Shown here: one piece after another, positions 1 to 7,102 of the stretch
Layout of the letters: each line of letters starts with the position of its first letter
Numbering within the stretch: position 1 is the first letter of the stretch
NCBI GenBank assembly: GCA_021783435.1
Contig: JAJXUC010000127.1
Coordinates: 1-11,281, forward strand
Reading direction: 5' to 3'
Origin: Pseudomonadota bacterium
GTDB taxonomy: Bacteria > Pseudomonadota > Gammaproteobacteria > Burkholderiales > Burkholderiaceae
DNA length: 11,281 nucleotides
The notes under the pieces: generated by a model
Told to the model about the DNA's origin: nothing
Databases searched by the model: none
The model's input: the letters and a program-made list of their open reading frames with translations, nothing else
Made by a program: the position numbers and the translations under genes

Positions 1-1047
1 ACCGGCCGGCTTGCGCGCCTGGCGCTGCCGCCGCATGTCGCCTTCACGGCGGGCGACGATCCCGCCTCGCTGCGGGTGGACAGTGGCGTGCGCGAGGGCG
101 ACGCCATCACCCCGCACTACGACCCGATGATCGCCAAGCTCATCGCTTGGGGTGAAACCCGCGCGCAAGCCCTGGCGCGCATGGCTCAGGCGCTTGGAGC
201 CGTGCGCATCGTCGGCCCCGACACCAATGCGACTTTCCTGCGCCGTCTGGTGCAATCGCCCGCCTTCATGGCCGGCCACATGGACACGGGCCTCATCGCC
301 CGTGAGCAGGACAGGCTGCTGGCCGAAACGCTGGCGCCCGAACACGCCGCGCTGACGGCCACCTGTGCCCTGCTGGAAGCCGAGCGCGCACGCCAAACCC
401 TCGACCCCTGGAGCACCTGTGACGGCTGGAGCAACGGCGTGTTGCCGGCGCGCGAGCTGCATTGGCAAGTCGCAACGCAGGGTACGCAGGCGCTGCCGGC
501 CCGCTTGATGCGCAGCGCCGAGGGTGGCTGGCGGCTGGCCTTGGCGGCGTCGCAGCCAGAGCCGCTGCAATGGCATGCCGTACCCAGCGGCCCGAACGAA
601 CTCGCACTGTCCATCCGCTGGGGGGAGCAAACGCTGCGCGCCCATGTCGTGCGACAAAGCGACGATCGGAACGACGGCCAGGCTGCCAAACCTGTGCGCC
701 TGCATGTGTTCGCATCCGACGGCCACGCCATGTTGTCGCTGCGAGAAGCCGGCACCCATAGCCCCAGCGGTGCGGGTGGCAACGGCCGCTTGAGCGCTCC
801 CATGCCCGGGCGCATTGCCGCGGTGCTGGTGACGCCGGGACAGGCAGTGCAAGCAGGCCAATCCCTGCTGGTGCTGGAGGCCATGAAAATGGAGCACACG
901 CTGCAAGCCATCGATGGCGGCGTGATCGACGCCGTGCTGGTGGCCGTGGGCGAACAAATTCAGGAAGGCGCTCTGCTGCTGCGCATGCGCCCGGCCGATG
1001 CGAGCGAGCCGGATGCCGCCGTCACCACGGCCGACAGCGCCGCCTGA
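1..1047 (+). CDS. mccA: Biotin-carrying subunit of an acyl-CoA carboxylase, probably methylcrotonyl-CoA carboxylase alpha (5' end missing)
   Basis: The reading frame is open from base 1, so this is the last 348 codons of a longer gene; the ATP-grasp biotin carboxylase core lies outside the window. The first ~100 residues match the end of a biotin carboxylase domain (HYDPMIAKLIAWG, then G-x-x-TN-x-x-FL and an AF-x-x-G-x-x-DT stretch). A linker/BT-like region follows, and then a C-terminal biotinyl domain with the motif EAMKMEH. The biotinylated lysine is codon 886-888. The family carries CO2 on biotin for transfer to an acyl-CoA by a partner beta subunit. The choice of methylcrotonyl-CoA, rather than propionyl- or acetyl-CoA, is inferred from the HMG-CoA lyase gene downstream, which acts later in leucine breakdown. 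The next gene begins 36 bases after the stop, on the same strand, so cotranscription is likely. Confidence 0.88.
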   Translation, partial: TGRLARLALPPHVAFTAGDDPASLRVDSGVREGDAITPHYDPMIAKLIAWGETRAQALARMAQALGAVRIVGPDTNATFLRRLVQSPAFMAGHMDTGLIAREQDRLLAETLAPEHAALTATCALLEAERARQTLDPWSTCDGWSNGVLPARELHWQVATQGTQALPARLMRSAEGGWRLALAASQPEPLQWHAVPSGPNELALSIRWGEQTLRAHVVRQSDDRNDGQAAKPVRLHVFASDGHAMLSLREAGTHSPSGAGGNGRLSAPMPGRIAAVLVTPGQAVQAGQSLLVLEAMKMEHTLQAIDGGVIDAVLVAVGEQIQEGALLLRMRPADASEPDAAVTTADSAA

Positions 1048-1083
1048 GCCGATCGACCCTGGCACCCCATCGAACCCTCGCGC

Positions 1084-2034
1084 ATGCGCCTCGCCGTCTG
1101 GGATCCTGATGAGCCGTTTCGCCGCTGGCGCGAGGCGCTGGTGCAGCATGCCGCCGACCTCAAGCTCGCGGTCGAGGTCATCGACGCCAGCGCCGAGCCC
1201 GAAGCCCAGGCCGATTTCGCCCTGGTGTGGCATCCCCCGAGCGACTGGCTCGGCAGCCAGCTCGGCCTGCGCGCCGTGTTCAACCTCGGCGCCGGAGTCG
1301 ACGCCGTGCTGCCGCAGATGCAGCGCAGCCTGCCCGGCGTGCCGCTCATCCGCCTGGAAGACGCAGGCATGGGCCGGCAGATGGCCGACTATGTGAGCGA
1401 GGCCGTGCTGCACGCCTGGCGCCGCATGGCGGACTACGCCGCGTTGCAGCGCCAGTGCCGCTGGGAGCCCCTGGTGCAGCCGCCGCGCGGGAGTTTCAAC
1501 ATCGGTTTTCTTGGCCTGGGGCAGATGGGTTTTGCCGCCGCCAGGCGCGTGGCGGTGATGGACTTCCCGGTGCTGGCCTGCAGCCGCAGCGGCCAGGCAC
1601 GCCCCGGGTTCGACGCCCCCTGGCCGATCTACCCGCTGGACCGGCTCGACGCCTTTCTCGCCCAGACCCGGGTGCTGGTGGTGTTGTTGCCGCTCACCGC
1701 GCAGACCCGCGGCCTGCTCGACTACGCTGCCCTGTGTCACTTGCCGAAGGGCGCGCATCTGGTCAACGCCAGCCGTGGCGCCGTGCTCGACCAGGATGAC
1801 TTGCTCGACATGCTGCACAGCGGCCACCTCGCCAGTGCCACGCTCGACGTGTTCTCCACCGAGCCGCTGCCGCCGGATGACCCGCTGTGGGGTCATCCGC
1901 GTGCCCGCATCACGCCGCATGTGGCCGCACAAACCCTGGTCGGTCCGGCGGCAGCGCAGGTGATGCGCAAGATCGCCGCCATCGAGCGCGGCGAACAGCC
2001 CGGCGGCGTGGTGGACGCGCGGCTGGGGTATTGA
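1084..2034 (+). CDS. ghrA: Glyoxylate/hydroxypyruvate reductase A-type D-2-hydroxyacid dehydrogenase
   Basis: This 316-residue protein belongs to the NAD(P)H-dependent D-isomer 2-hydroxyacid dehydrogenases, which reduce 2-oxoacids such as glyoxylate or hydroxypyruvate in the cytoplasm. The Rossmann nucleotide loop is GFLGLGQMG (residues 141-149). The catalytic set is visible: Arg231 in NASRGA, Glu260 in STEPLPPDDP and His279 in ITPHVAA. Length and the short N-terminal catalytic half fit the GhrA subgroup rather than the longer SerA type. The ATG at 1084 lies 36 bases after the carboxylase stop and has no clear Shine-Dalgarno sequence. Its place between mccA and mvaB is odd, because no leucine-pathway step needs this activity. 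It could act on a branched-chain or other 2-oxoacid instead of glyoxylate; substrate cannot be read from the sequence. Confidence 0.88.
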   Translation: MRLAVWDPDEPFRRWREALVQHAADLKLAVEVIDASAEPEAQADFALVWHPPSDWLGSQLGLRAVFNLGAGVDAVLPQMQRSLPGVPLIRLEDAGMGRQMADYVSEAVLHAWRRMADYAALQRQCRWEPLVQPPRGSFNIGFLGLGQMGFAAARRVAVMDFPVLACSRSGQARPGFDAPWPIYPLDRLDAFLAQTRVLVVLLPLTAQTRGLLDYAALCHLPKGAHLVNASRGAVLDQDDLLDMLHSGHLASATLDVFSTEPLPPDDPLWGHPRARITPHVAAQTLVGPAAAQVMRKIAAIERGEQPGGVVDARLGY

Positions 2035-2074
2035 AAGCGGCCCGTCCGGCAGGCCGTTGTCGTTCCAGAACACG

Positions 2075-2080
2075 AGGAGA
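2075..2080 (+). promoter_or_regulatory. Ribosome binding site of mvaB
   Basis: AGGAGA ends 5 bases before the ATG at 2086. This favours that start over a second in-frame ATG at 2095, which would lie 14 bases away. Confidence 0.7.
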
Positions 2081-2085
2081 CGAGC

Positions 2086-3045
2086 ATGAGCCCGATGACC
2101 CTTCCCCGCCATATCAAACTGGTCGAAGTCGGCCCGCGCGACGGGCTGCAGAACGAAGCCAACCCGGTGCCGCTGGCGGTCAAGGTCGAACTCATCGACC
2201 GCCTCTCCGCCGCGGGCTTTGCCAATGTGGAAGCCGCGGCTTTCGTCTCGCCCAAATGGGTGCCGCAAATGGCCGACAGCGCGCAGGTCATGGCCGCCAT
2301 CCGCCGCCGCCCCGGCACGGTGTATTCGGCCCTGGTGCCCAACCTGAAGGGGCTGGAAGCGGCGCTGGGGGCGGGCGCGGACGAAGTGGTGGTGTTCAGC
2401 GCCGCGTCGGAGGCGTTCGCCCGGCGCAATATCAATTGCTCGATCGCCGAATCCATCGCCCGCTTCGAACCCGTGGCACAGGCCGCCAAGGCTGCCGGGG
2501 TACGCCTGCGCGGCAGCATTTCCTGCGCCCTGGGCTGCCCGTATCAGGGCGAGGTGCCGCCCGCCGCCGTGGTCGAGGTGGTGGAGCGCATGGCTGCGCT
2601 CGGCTGTGATGAGATCGACATCGCCGACACCATCGGCGTGGGGACGCCGGGCCGGGTGCAGGCGGTGTTCGAGGCCACGGCCAAAGCCTTTCCCATCGAG
2701 CGGCAGTCCGGGCATTTCCACGACACCTACGGCCAGGCGCTGGCCAATATCCTCGCCGCGCTGCAGACGGGCGTGAGCATCTTCCATGCCTCGGTTGCGG
2801 GCCTGGGGGGCTGCCCCTATGCGAAAGGCGCGACCGGCAACGTCGCCACCGAAGATGTGCTCTACATGCTGCAAGGCCTGGGGCTGCACACGGGCGTGGA
2901 CCTTCGCGCCGTGATCGAAGCCGGCGACTTCATCAGCCGCAGCATCGGTCGCCCAAACAACAGCCGTGCTGGACGGGCGCTGCTGACGACGTGGCAAAGC
3001 GCCGGCAGCAAGGTCGGCTCCACCCAGGCGCAGGCTGCTGCCTGA
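2086..3045 (+). CDS. mvaB: Hydroxymethylglutaryl-CoA lyase
   Basis: This enzyme splits HMG-CoA into acetoacetate and acetyl-CoA, the last step of leucine degradation. The 319-residue protein has the full set of family motifs in a TIM-barrel (HMGL-like) layout. VEVGPRDGLQNE near the N-terminus supplies Arg18 and the metal ligand Asp19. Glu49 follows, and GHFHDTYGQ has His210 and His212. The signature GLGGCPYAKGATGN contains the catalytic-loop Cys243 and Asn252. The spacing of these residues matches the well-studied human enzyme. It starts 51 bases after the ghrA stop with a good Shine-Dalgarno sequence. With the upstream biotin carboxylase it supports a leucine/isovalerate catabolic cluster; a methylglutaconyl-CoA hydratase and carboxylase beta subunit would be expected upstream of the window. 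Confidence 0.95.
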   Translation: MSPMTLPRHIKLVEVGPRDGLQNEANPVPLAVKVELIDRLSAAGFANVEAAAFVSPKWVPQMADSAQVMAAIRRRPGTVYSALVPNLKGLEAALGAGADEVVVFSAASEAFARRNINCSIAESIARFEPVAQAAKAAGVRLRGSISCALGCPYQGEVPPAAVVEVVERMAALGCDEIDIADTIGVGTPGRVQAVFEATAKAFPIERQSGHFHDTYGQALANILAALQTGVSIFHASVAGLGGCPYAKGATGNVATEDVLYMLQGLGLHTGVDLRAVIEAGDFISRSIGRPNNSRAGRALLTTWQSAGSKVGSTQAQAAA

Positions 3046-3178
3046 GCGGCTCAGATGAAGCGCAGCGCCATGTGGAACGCCAGGGGCCTGCGCGCCCGCC
3101 CGCATCAACCGGGCCGCGGCTCGCGACCAGCATCCGCACGACGTGGACTGCGACCATGGCCATGACGCATCCTGCCCC

Positions 3179-3182
3179 GGAG
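3179..3182 (+). promoter_or_regulatory. Ribosome binding site deciding the start of the YbaK-family gene
   Basis: GGAG lies 6 bases before the ATG at 3189. The in-frame ATGs at 3156 and 3162 have no comparable site, so 3189 is preferred. Confidence 0.45.
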
Positions 3183-3188
3183 TCCTCG

Positions 3189-3677
3189 ATGTTCGCGTCG
3201 TCGGACTCGGCCCAGCGCGTTGCCGCCGTGCTGCGGGCGCTGGGGCATGACGCGCCACCCGTGATGCTCGACGCCGCCGCGCGCACCGCGCAACAGGCGG
3301 CGGACGCTCTGGGCGTGCAACTCGGGCAGATCGCCAAGTCGATCGTCTTCCGCCATGTCGACAGCGACCGCGCCGTGCTGGTGGTGTGCGCCGGCGACCG
3401 GCGCGTGGACGAAGCGCTGGTGGCGCAGCAGGTGGGCGCGCTGGCACGGGCCGACGCGGGCTTTGTGCGGGCGCGCACGGGCTTCGCCATCGGCGGGGTG
3501 AGCCCGGTGGGACATCGCGAGCCACCGCTGGCGCTGGTCGACCAAAGCCTGTGGCGCTTCACTCGCATCTGGGCCGCCGCCGGCCACCCGCACGTGGTGT
3601 TCCCGCTGGCGCCCGACGACCTGCGACGCTGGCTGGACGCCGCGCCCAGCGCCGTCACGGCAGTGCCCGTCGCCTGA
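3189..3677 (+). CDS. YbaK/ProX-family aminoacyl-tRNA deacylase-like protein
   Basis: From the ATG at 3189 the product has 162 residues, the usual size of free-standing YbaK/EbsC-type editing domains. These proteins hydrolyse wrongly charged aminoacyl-tRNA (for example Cys- or Ala-tRNAPro) in the cytoplasm. Visible family features are an N-terminal helix, ALGVQLGQIAKSIVF with the conserved Lys50, the strand AVLVVCAGDRRVD (residues 62-74), and the signature TGFAIGGVSPVGH (residues 97-109). The end is AAGHPHVVFPLAPDDLRRW. The frame is open far upstream, into mvaB, so longer starts at 3156 or 3162 are possible; the Shine-Dalgarno sequence and family length favour 3189. The substrate subtype (YbaK, ProXp-ala or other) is not resolved. 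The 143 bases between mvaB and this start hold no other gene that I can support. Confidence 0.85.
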   Translation: MFASSDSAQRVAAVLRALGHDAPPVMLDAAARTAQQAADALGVQLGQIAKSIVFRHVDSDRAVLVVCAGDRRVDEALVAQQVGALARADAGFVRARTGFAIGGVSPVGHREPPLALVDQSLWRFTRIWAAAGHPHVVFPLAPDDLRRWLDAAPSAVTAVPVA

Positions 3678-3734
3678 AGCCGCAGCCGACATGCCCACGG
3701 CCTTGCGCCGCAAGCTTCCATCCAACCATCCGCC

Positions 3735-3971
3735 ATGTCCGTCCCCTCGCCCTGCATCCAGATTTGCGCCATGGACACCACCAGCGGTTATTGCCAGGGA
3801 TGCTGGCGCACGCTGGATGAAATTGCCGCCTGGAGCACCCTGAGCGACCCCGACAAGCTGCGTCTGTGGCGTGTTCTGCGCCAACGCCGGGAAACCGCCG
3901 CCCAGATCACGCCCAAGCCCGTGCCGGACGCGCGAAAGGGCGCGCATGGCGCCCCGAACCCGCAGGACTAG
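3735..3971 (+). CDS. DUF1289-family small cysteine-motif protein
   Basis: This 78-residue protein has the compact DUF1289 pattern near its N-terminus: SPCIQIC (residues 5-11), then GYCQGCWRTLDEIAAW, giving four cysteines in a C-x3-C...C-x2-C layout that could bind a metal or Fe-S cluster. The rest is a charged helix and a disordered proline-rich tail. The family is widespread in proteobacteria and has no firmly assigned biochemical role. It begins 57 bases after the YbaK-family stop on the same strand and has no obvious Shine-Dalgarno sequence. Its TAG stop overlaps a candidate -10 box for the next operon. Confidence 0.85.
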   Translation: MSVPSPCIQICAMDTTSGYCQGCWRTLDEIAAWSTLSDPDKLRLWRVLRQRRETAAQITPKPVPDARKGAHGAPNPQD

Positions 3972-3974
3972 AAT
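3969..3974 (+). promoter_or_regulatory. Candidate -10 box for the dusB-fis operon
   Basis: TAGAAT matches the sigma-70 consensus at five of six positions and lies 57 bases before the dusB start. No convincing -35 box is seen 16-18 bases upstream, so this is tentative. Confidence 0.3.
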
Positions 3975-3999
3975 CCGCCTCCTGCACAAAAAATAGGCA

Positions 4000-4014
4000 G
4001 CGCGGACACCGCGC
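4000..4014 (+). other. Perfect GC-only hairpin in the dusB leader
   Basis: GCGCGG and CCGCGC form a perfect 6-bp stem with the 3-base loop ACA, 17 bases before the dusB ATG. No T-run follows, so it is not a standard terminator. If transcription starts near 3981 it would lie in the 5' untranslated region and could affect translation of dusB. Confidence 0.35.
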
Positions 4015-4031
4015 CCAGGCTCGTTTCTCTC

Positions 4032-5087
4032 ATGTTCGCCCCACGTCCACAAACACCCACCGAAGCCACTCCTGCCGCGCTGCGCCTGGGCCGCTTCGTG
4101 CTGCCCAACCGCGTGTTCGCCGCCCCCATGGCCGGCGTCACCGACCTGCCCTGGCGGCAGATGGCGCGCAAACTGGGCGCGGGGCACTGTGTCAGCGAGA
4201 TGGTCACGTCCAAGCGCGAGTTGTGGGACACGCTCAAGACCTCGCGCCGCCGCGACCACACCGGCGAACCTGGCCCGGTGACAGCGCAACTGGTGGGCGT
4301 GGACCCGACCGACATGGCCGACGCGGCGCGCGCCAATGTGCAGGGCGGCGCGCAGATCATCGACATCAATATGGGCTGCCCGGCAAAGAAGGTCTGCAAC
4401 CGCTGGGCCGGCTCGGCGCTGATGCAGGACGAGACGCAGGCGTTGCGCATCGTCGAAGCCGTGGTGCAGGCCATGCAACCGTTGGGCGTGCCAGTGACGC
4501 TGAAAATGCGCACCGGCTGGTGCCACGCCGAACGCAACGCACCGCGCATGGCCCGCGCCGCGCAGGATGCCGGCGTGGCGATGATCGTGGTGCATGGGCG
4601 CACCCGCGACCAGGGCTACGGCGGAGAGGCCGAGTACGACACCATCGCCGCGATCAAGCAGACGCTGTGCATTCCGGTGGTGGCCAATGGCGACATCGAC
4701 TGCGCCGCCAAGGCGCGCGACGTGCTGGTTGCCACCGGCGCCGACGCGGTGATGATCGGCCGCGCCGCCCTGGGTCGGCCCTGGCTGCTGGGCCATATCG
4801 CCCAGGCGCTGGAAGACGGCGTCGAACCCGCCTCGCCCAGTCTGCAGCAGCAAGGACTGTGGCTGCTGGAGCATCTGGACGCCCACCACCGGTTTTATGG
4901 CGATGCTGGCACGAAAACTGCTCGCAAGCATGTCGGCTGGGCCGTGGCGGATCTGCCCGGCGCCACCGCGTTTCGCGCCCGATTCAACACCCTGACCGAG
5001 TCGCAGGCGCAGCATGACGCCGTGATGGCCTATTTCGACATGCTGGGCAGCACAAACGGCCTCGACCTTCTTCCCTTGGCAGCCTGA
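4032..5087 (+). CDS. dusB: tRNA-dihydrouridine synthase B
   Basis: This FMN enzyme reduces uridines in the tRNA D-loop to dihydrouridine. The 351-residue protein begins its TIM barrel with APMAGVTDLPWR (residues 31-42). It has DINMGCPAKKVCNRWAGSAL with the catalytic Cys116, then KMRTGW with Lys159, VHGRTRDQGYGG with His188 and Arg190 (FMN contacts), VANGDI, and GADAVMIGRAALGRPWL near 237-252. A C-terminal helical domain follows. The length is slightly above the ~320 residues of the E. coli protein, partly through an N-terminal extension of about 15 residues. The assignment to DusB rather than DusA or DusC rests on the motif set and on the fis gene that follows with its start overlapping the stop, a conserved pair in many proteobacteria. 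No clear Shine-Dalgarno sequence precedes the start. Confidence 0.95.
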   Translation: MFAPRPQTPTEATPAALRLGRFVLPNRVFAAPMAGVTDLPWRQMARKLGAGHCVSEMVTSKRELWDTLKTSRRRDHTGEPGPVTAQLVGVDPTDMADAARANVQGGAQIIDINMGCPAKKVCNRWAGSALMQDETQALRIVEAVVQAMQPLGVPVTLKMRTGWCHAERNAPRMARAAQDAGVAMIVVHGRTRDQGYGGEAEYDTIAAIKQTLCIPVVANGDIDCAAKARDVLVATGADAVMIGRAALGRPWLLGHIAQALEDGVEPASPSLQQQGLWLLEHLDAHHRFYGDAGTKTARKHVGWAVADLPGATAFRARFNTLTESQAQHDAVMAYFDMLGSTNGLDLLPLAA

Positions 5088-5326
5088 TGAGCAAGAAATC
5101 CTCCCTGGAGCAATGCGTCATCGACAGTCTCGATGCGTATTTCGACGACCTCAACGGCACCGAACCGCATGGCATTCACGCCATGGTGATGCAGACCGTG
5201 GAAAAGCCATTGCTGCAATCCGTGATGCGCCGCACGCAGGACAACCAATCACTCGCGGCCGACTGGCTGGGCATCAACCGCAACACGCTGCGCAAAAAGC
5301 TCAAGGACCACAAGCTCATCAAGTGA
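5087..5326 (+). CDS. fis: Fis-family nucleoid-associated DNA-binding protein
   Basis: Fis bends DNA, shapes the nucleoid and activates stable-RNA promoters in fast growth. The 79-residue product is shorter than the 98-residue E. coli protein, as is usual in betaproteobacteria. The core dimer helices ([18 protein letters not shown]) are followed by the C-terminal helix-turn-helix, [18 protein letters not shown], which carries the diagnostic [11 protein letters not shown]. The ATG shares one base with the dusB stop (TGATG at 5085-5089), so translation is probably coupled. Expression should follow the promoter upstream of dusB. Confidence 0.95.
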   Translation: MSKKSSLEQCVIDSLDAYFDDLNGTEPHGIHAMVMQTVEKPLLQSVMRRTQDNQSLAADWLGINRNTLRKKLKDHKLIK

Positions 5327-5330
5327 ATAC

Positions 5331-5345
5331 GCGGGATCCGCCCGC
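5331..5345 (+). other. Small hairpin between fis and purH
   Basis: GCGGG and CCCGC form a 5-bp stem with a 5-base loop. A pyrimidine-rich tract, without a T-run, follows. It may weakly stabilise the fis mRNA end; it is not a convincing terminator, and purH may be read from the same transcript. Confidence 0.2.
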
Positions 5346-5375
5346 CATCCCTTCCTCTTCACCGCGATCTCTTCC

Positions 5376-6929
5376 ATGTACGCACTCCTCTCGGTCTCCG
5401 ACAAAACCGGCGTCGTCGACGTCGCCCGCCGCCTGCACGCCAGGGGCGTGACCCTGCTGTCCACCGGCGGTACCGCGAAGCTGCTGGCCGACGCCGGACT
5501 GCCCGTCACCGAAGTCGCCGCGCACACCGGCTTCCCGGAAATGCTGGACGGCCGCGTCAAAACCTTGCACCCCAAGGTGCACGGCGGGCTGCTGGCACGG
5601 CGCGACCTCCCCGCCCACATGCAGGCCATCGCCACGCACGGCATTCCGGCGATCGACTGGCTGATCGTCAATCTCTATCCCTTCGAGGCCACGGTGGCCA
5701 AGCCCGGCTGCACGCTGGAAGACGCGATCGAGAACATCGACATCGGCGGACCCGCCATGGTGCGCTCGGCGGCGAAAAACTGGCAGGGCGTGACCGTGCT
5801 CACCGACGCCTCTCAATATGGAACGGCGCTGGCCGAATTCGAAGCCACCGGCACGGTCTCGGGCAAGACGCGCTTCGCCCTGGCCGTGGCCGCGTTCAAC
5901 CGCATCGCGCAGTACGACGCCGCCATTTCCAACTACCTCTCGTCGCTGCAGGATGGCGGCGGCACTGCCGCATTTCCGGGCCAGTTCAACACCTGTTTCG
6001 TCAAGACGCAAGACCTGCGCTATGGCGAGAACCCGCATCAAGGCGCGGCCTTCTACGTCGAGCCCGGTGCGCGCGAAGCCAGCATCGCCACCTCCCGCCA
6101 GTTGCAGGGCAAGGAGCTGAGCTACAACAACATCGCCGACGCCGATGCCGCGCTGGAATGCGTCAAGCAGTTCGACGCGCTTCCTGCCTGCGTCATCGTC
6201 AAGCACGCCAACCCCTGTGGCGTGGCGTATGGCGCCACGCTGCTGGAGGCCTACGACCGCGCTTACAAGACCGACCCGGAATCGGCCTTCGGCGGCATCG
6301 TCGCCTTCAATGGCGAACTCGACGGCGAAACGGCCAAGGCCATCGTCGAGCGCCAGTTCGTCGAGGTCATCATCGCCCCCAAGGTGTCGCAGGCAGCCAT
6401 CGACATCTGCGCCGCGAAAAAGAACGTGCGCCTGCTCGAGTGCGGCGTCTGGCCCGCAGAACCCGCGCAGCGCCTGGACTTCAAGCGCGTCAACGGCGGG
6501 CTGCTGGTGCAGGATGCCGACTTGGCGCTGCACGGCGAGATCAAGGTCGTCACCCAGCGCACCCCGTCCGACGCCGAGATGCGTGACATGTTGTTCGCCT
6601 GGCGCGTGGCCAAGTTCGTCAAATCCAACGCCATCGTCTACGCCAAGGACAGCGCCACCGTCGGCGTCGGCGCCGGCCAGATGAGCCGCGTCAATTCGGC
6701 CCGCATCGCCGCCATCAAGGCTGAGCATGCTGGCCTGGCCGTACCCGGCTCGGTCATGGCCTCCGACGCCTTCTTCCCTTTCCGCGACGGCATCGACAAT
6801 GCCGCCGCAGCCGGCATCATGGCCGTCATCCAGCCTGGCGGCTCGATGCGCGACGAGGAGGTGATTGCCGCGGCCAACGAACACGGCATGGCCATGGTGT
6901 TCACCGGCATGCGGCACTTCCGGCATTGA
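5376..6929 (+). CDS. purH: Bifunctional AICAR formyltransferase / IMP cyclohydrolase
   Basis: PurH catalyses the last two steps of purine synthesis: formyl transfer from 10-formyl-THF to AICAR, then ring closure to IMP. The 517-residue protein has both domains. The N-terminal cyclohydrolase (about 1-190) shows [33 protein letters not shown] and NLYPFEAT. The C-terminal transformylase shows [17 protein letters not shown] with the catalytic Lys276-His277 pair, [12 protein letters not shown], and the closing [10 protein letters not shown]...[10 protein letters not shown]. Length is normal (529 in E. coli). The ATG at 5376 places the conserved start motif at residue 3; no Shine-Dalgarno sequence is visible. 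It follows fis after 49 bases, a conserved order in Burkholderiales. Confidence 0.97.
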   Translation: MYALLSVSDKTGVVDVARRLHARGVTLLSTGGTAKLLADAGLPVTEVAAHTGFPEMLDGRVKTLHPKVHGGLLARRDLPAHMQAIATHGIPAIDWLIVNLYPFEATVAKPGCTLEDAIENIDIGGPAMVRSAAKNWQGVTVLTDASQYGTALAEFEATGTVSGKTRFALAVAAFNRIAQYDAAISNYLSSLQDGGGTAAFPGQFNTCFVKTQDLRYGENPHQGAAFYVEPGAREASIATSRQLQGKELSYNNIADADAALECVKQFDALPACVIVKHANPCGVAYGATLLEAYDRAYKTDPESAFGGIVAFNGELDGETAKAIVERQFVEVIIAPKVSQAAIDICAAKKNVRLLECGVWPAEPAQRLDFKRVNGGLLVQDADLALHGEIKVVTQRTPSDAEMRDMLFAWRVAKFVKSNAIVYAKDSATVGVGAGQMSRVNSARIAAIKAEHAGLAVPGSVMASDAFFPFRDGIDNAAAAGIMAVIQPGGSMRDEEVIAAANEHGMAMVFTGMRHFRH

Positions 6930-6969
6930 GCATTGAGCCCGCAAGCGCCGGACATCCCCACCCAATCGC

Positions 6970-6997
6970 GGGGTACATCTGACCCCTCCTATTTTTT
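6970..6997 (+). terminator. Possible intrinsic terminator after purH
   Basis: GGGGT (6970-6974) and ACCCC (6982-6986) form a 5-bp stem with a 7-base loop, followed after five bases by six Ts (6992-6997). The short stem and the gap before the T-run make it weaker than usual. The same inverted repeat may instead be a relic of a REP-like element. Confidence 0.35.
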
Positions 6998-7002
6998 AGC
7001 AT

Positions 7003-7031
7003 TTGCAAAATAACGATCACGCCGTTCTACA
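7003..7031 (+). promoter_or_regulatory. Weak candidate promoter of the LuxR-type gene
   Basis: TTGCAA (7003-7008) and TCTACA (7026-7031) are separated by 17 bases and lie in a rare AT-rich patch. Both boxes are poor matches. The -10 box lies in the loop and stem of the small inverted repeat CGCCGT/ACGGCG (7020-7036). Confidence 0.2.
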
Positions 7032-7036
7032 CGGCG
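7020..7036. other. Inverted repeat upstream of the LuxR-type gene
   Basis: CGCCGT and ACGGCG form a perfect 6-bp dyad with a 5-base centre, 66 bases before the regulator's start. No T-run follows. It could be an operator, but nothing in the sequence proves it. Confidence 0.25.
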
Positions 7037-7091
7037 CGACATAACCACGCACACCCACCGCCTGCGCCGGCTCTGGCGTAAACACGAGGAC

Positions 7092-7097
7092 AGGGGG
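7092..7097 (+). promoter_or_regulatory. Ribosome binding site of the LuxR-type gene
   Basis: AGGGGG ends 5 bases before the ATG at 7103 and supports that start. Confidence 0.55.
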
Positions 7098-7102
7098 CAC
7101 AC

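Noticed and set aside
3042..3054. 13-bp palindrome CTGAGCGGCTCAG over the mvaB stop
   Set aside because: The single central base leaves no room for an RNA loop, no T-run follows and no promoter is near; in GC-rich DNA this may be chance.
3105..5015. Long open frame on the minus strand (636 codons) opposite the YbaK, DUF1289 and dusB genes
   Set aside because: It is antisense to three genes with clear family motifs, is extremely rich in His, Arg, Gly and Ala, and has no recognisable domain. Such mirror frames are common in high-GC DNA.
5319..6965. Long open frame on the minus strand (548 codons) opposite purH
   Set aside because: It mirrors purH, which matches its family along its full length; the product is Gly/Asp/Val/His-rich with no known domain.
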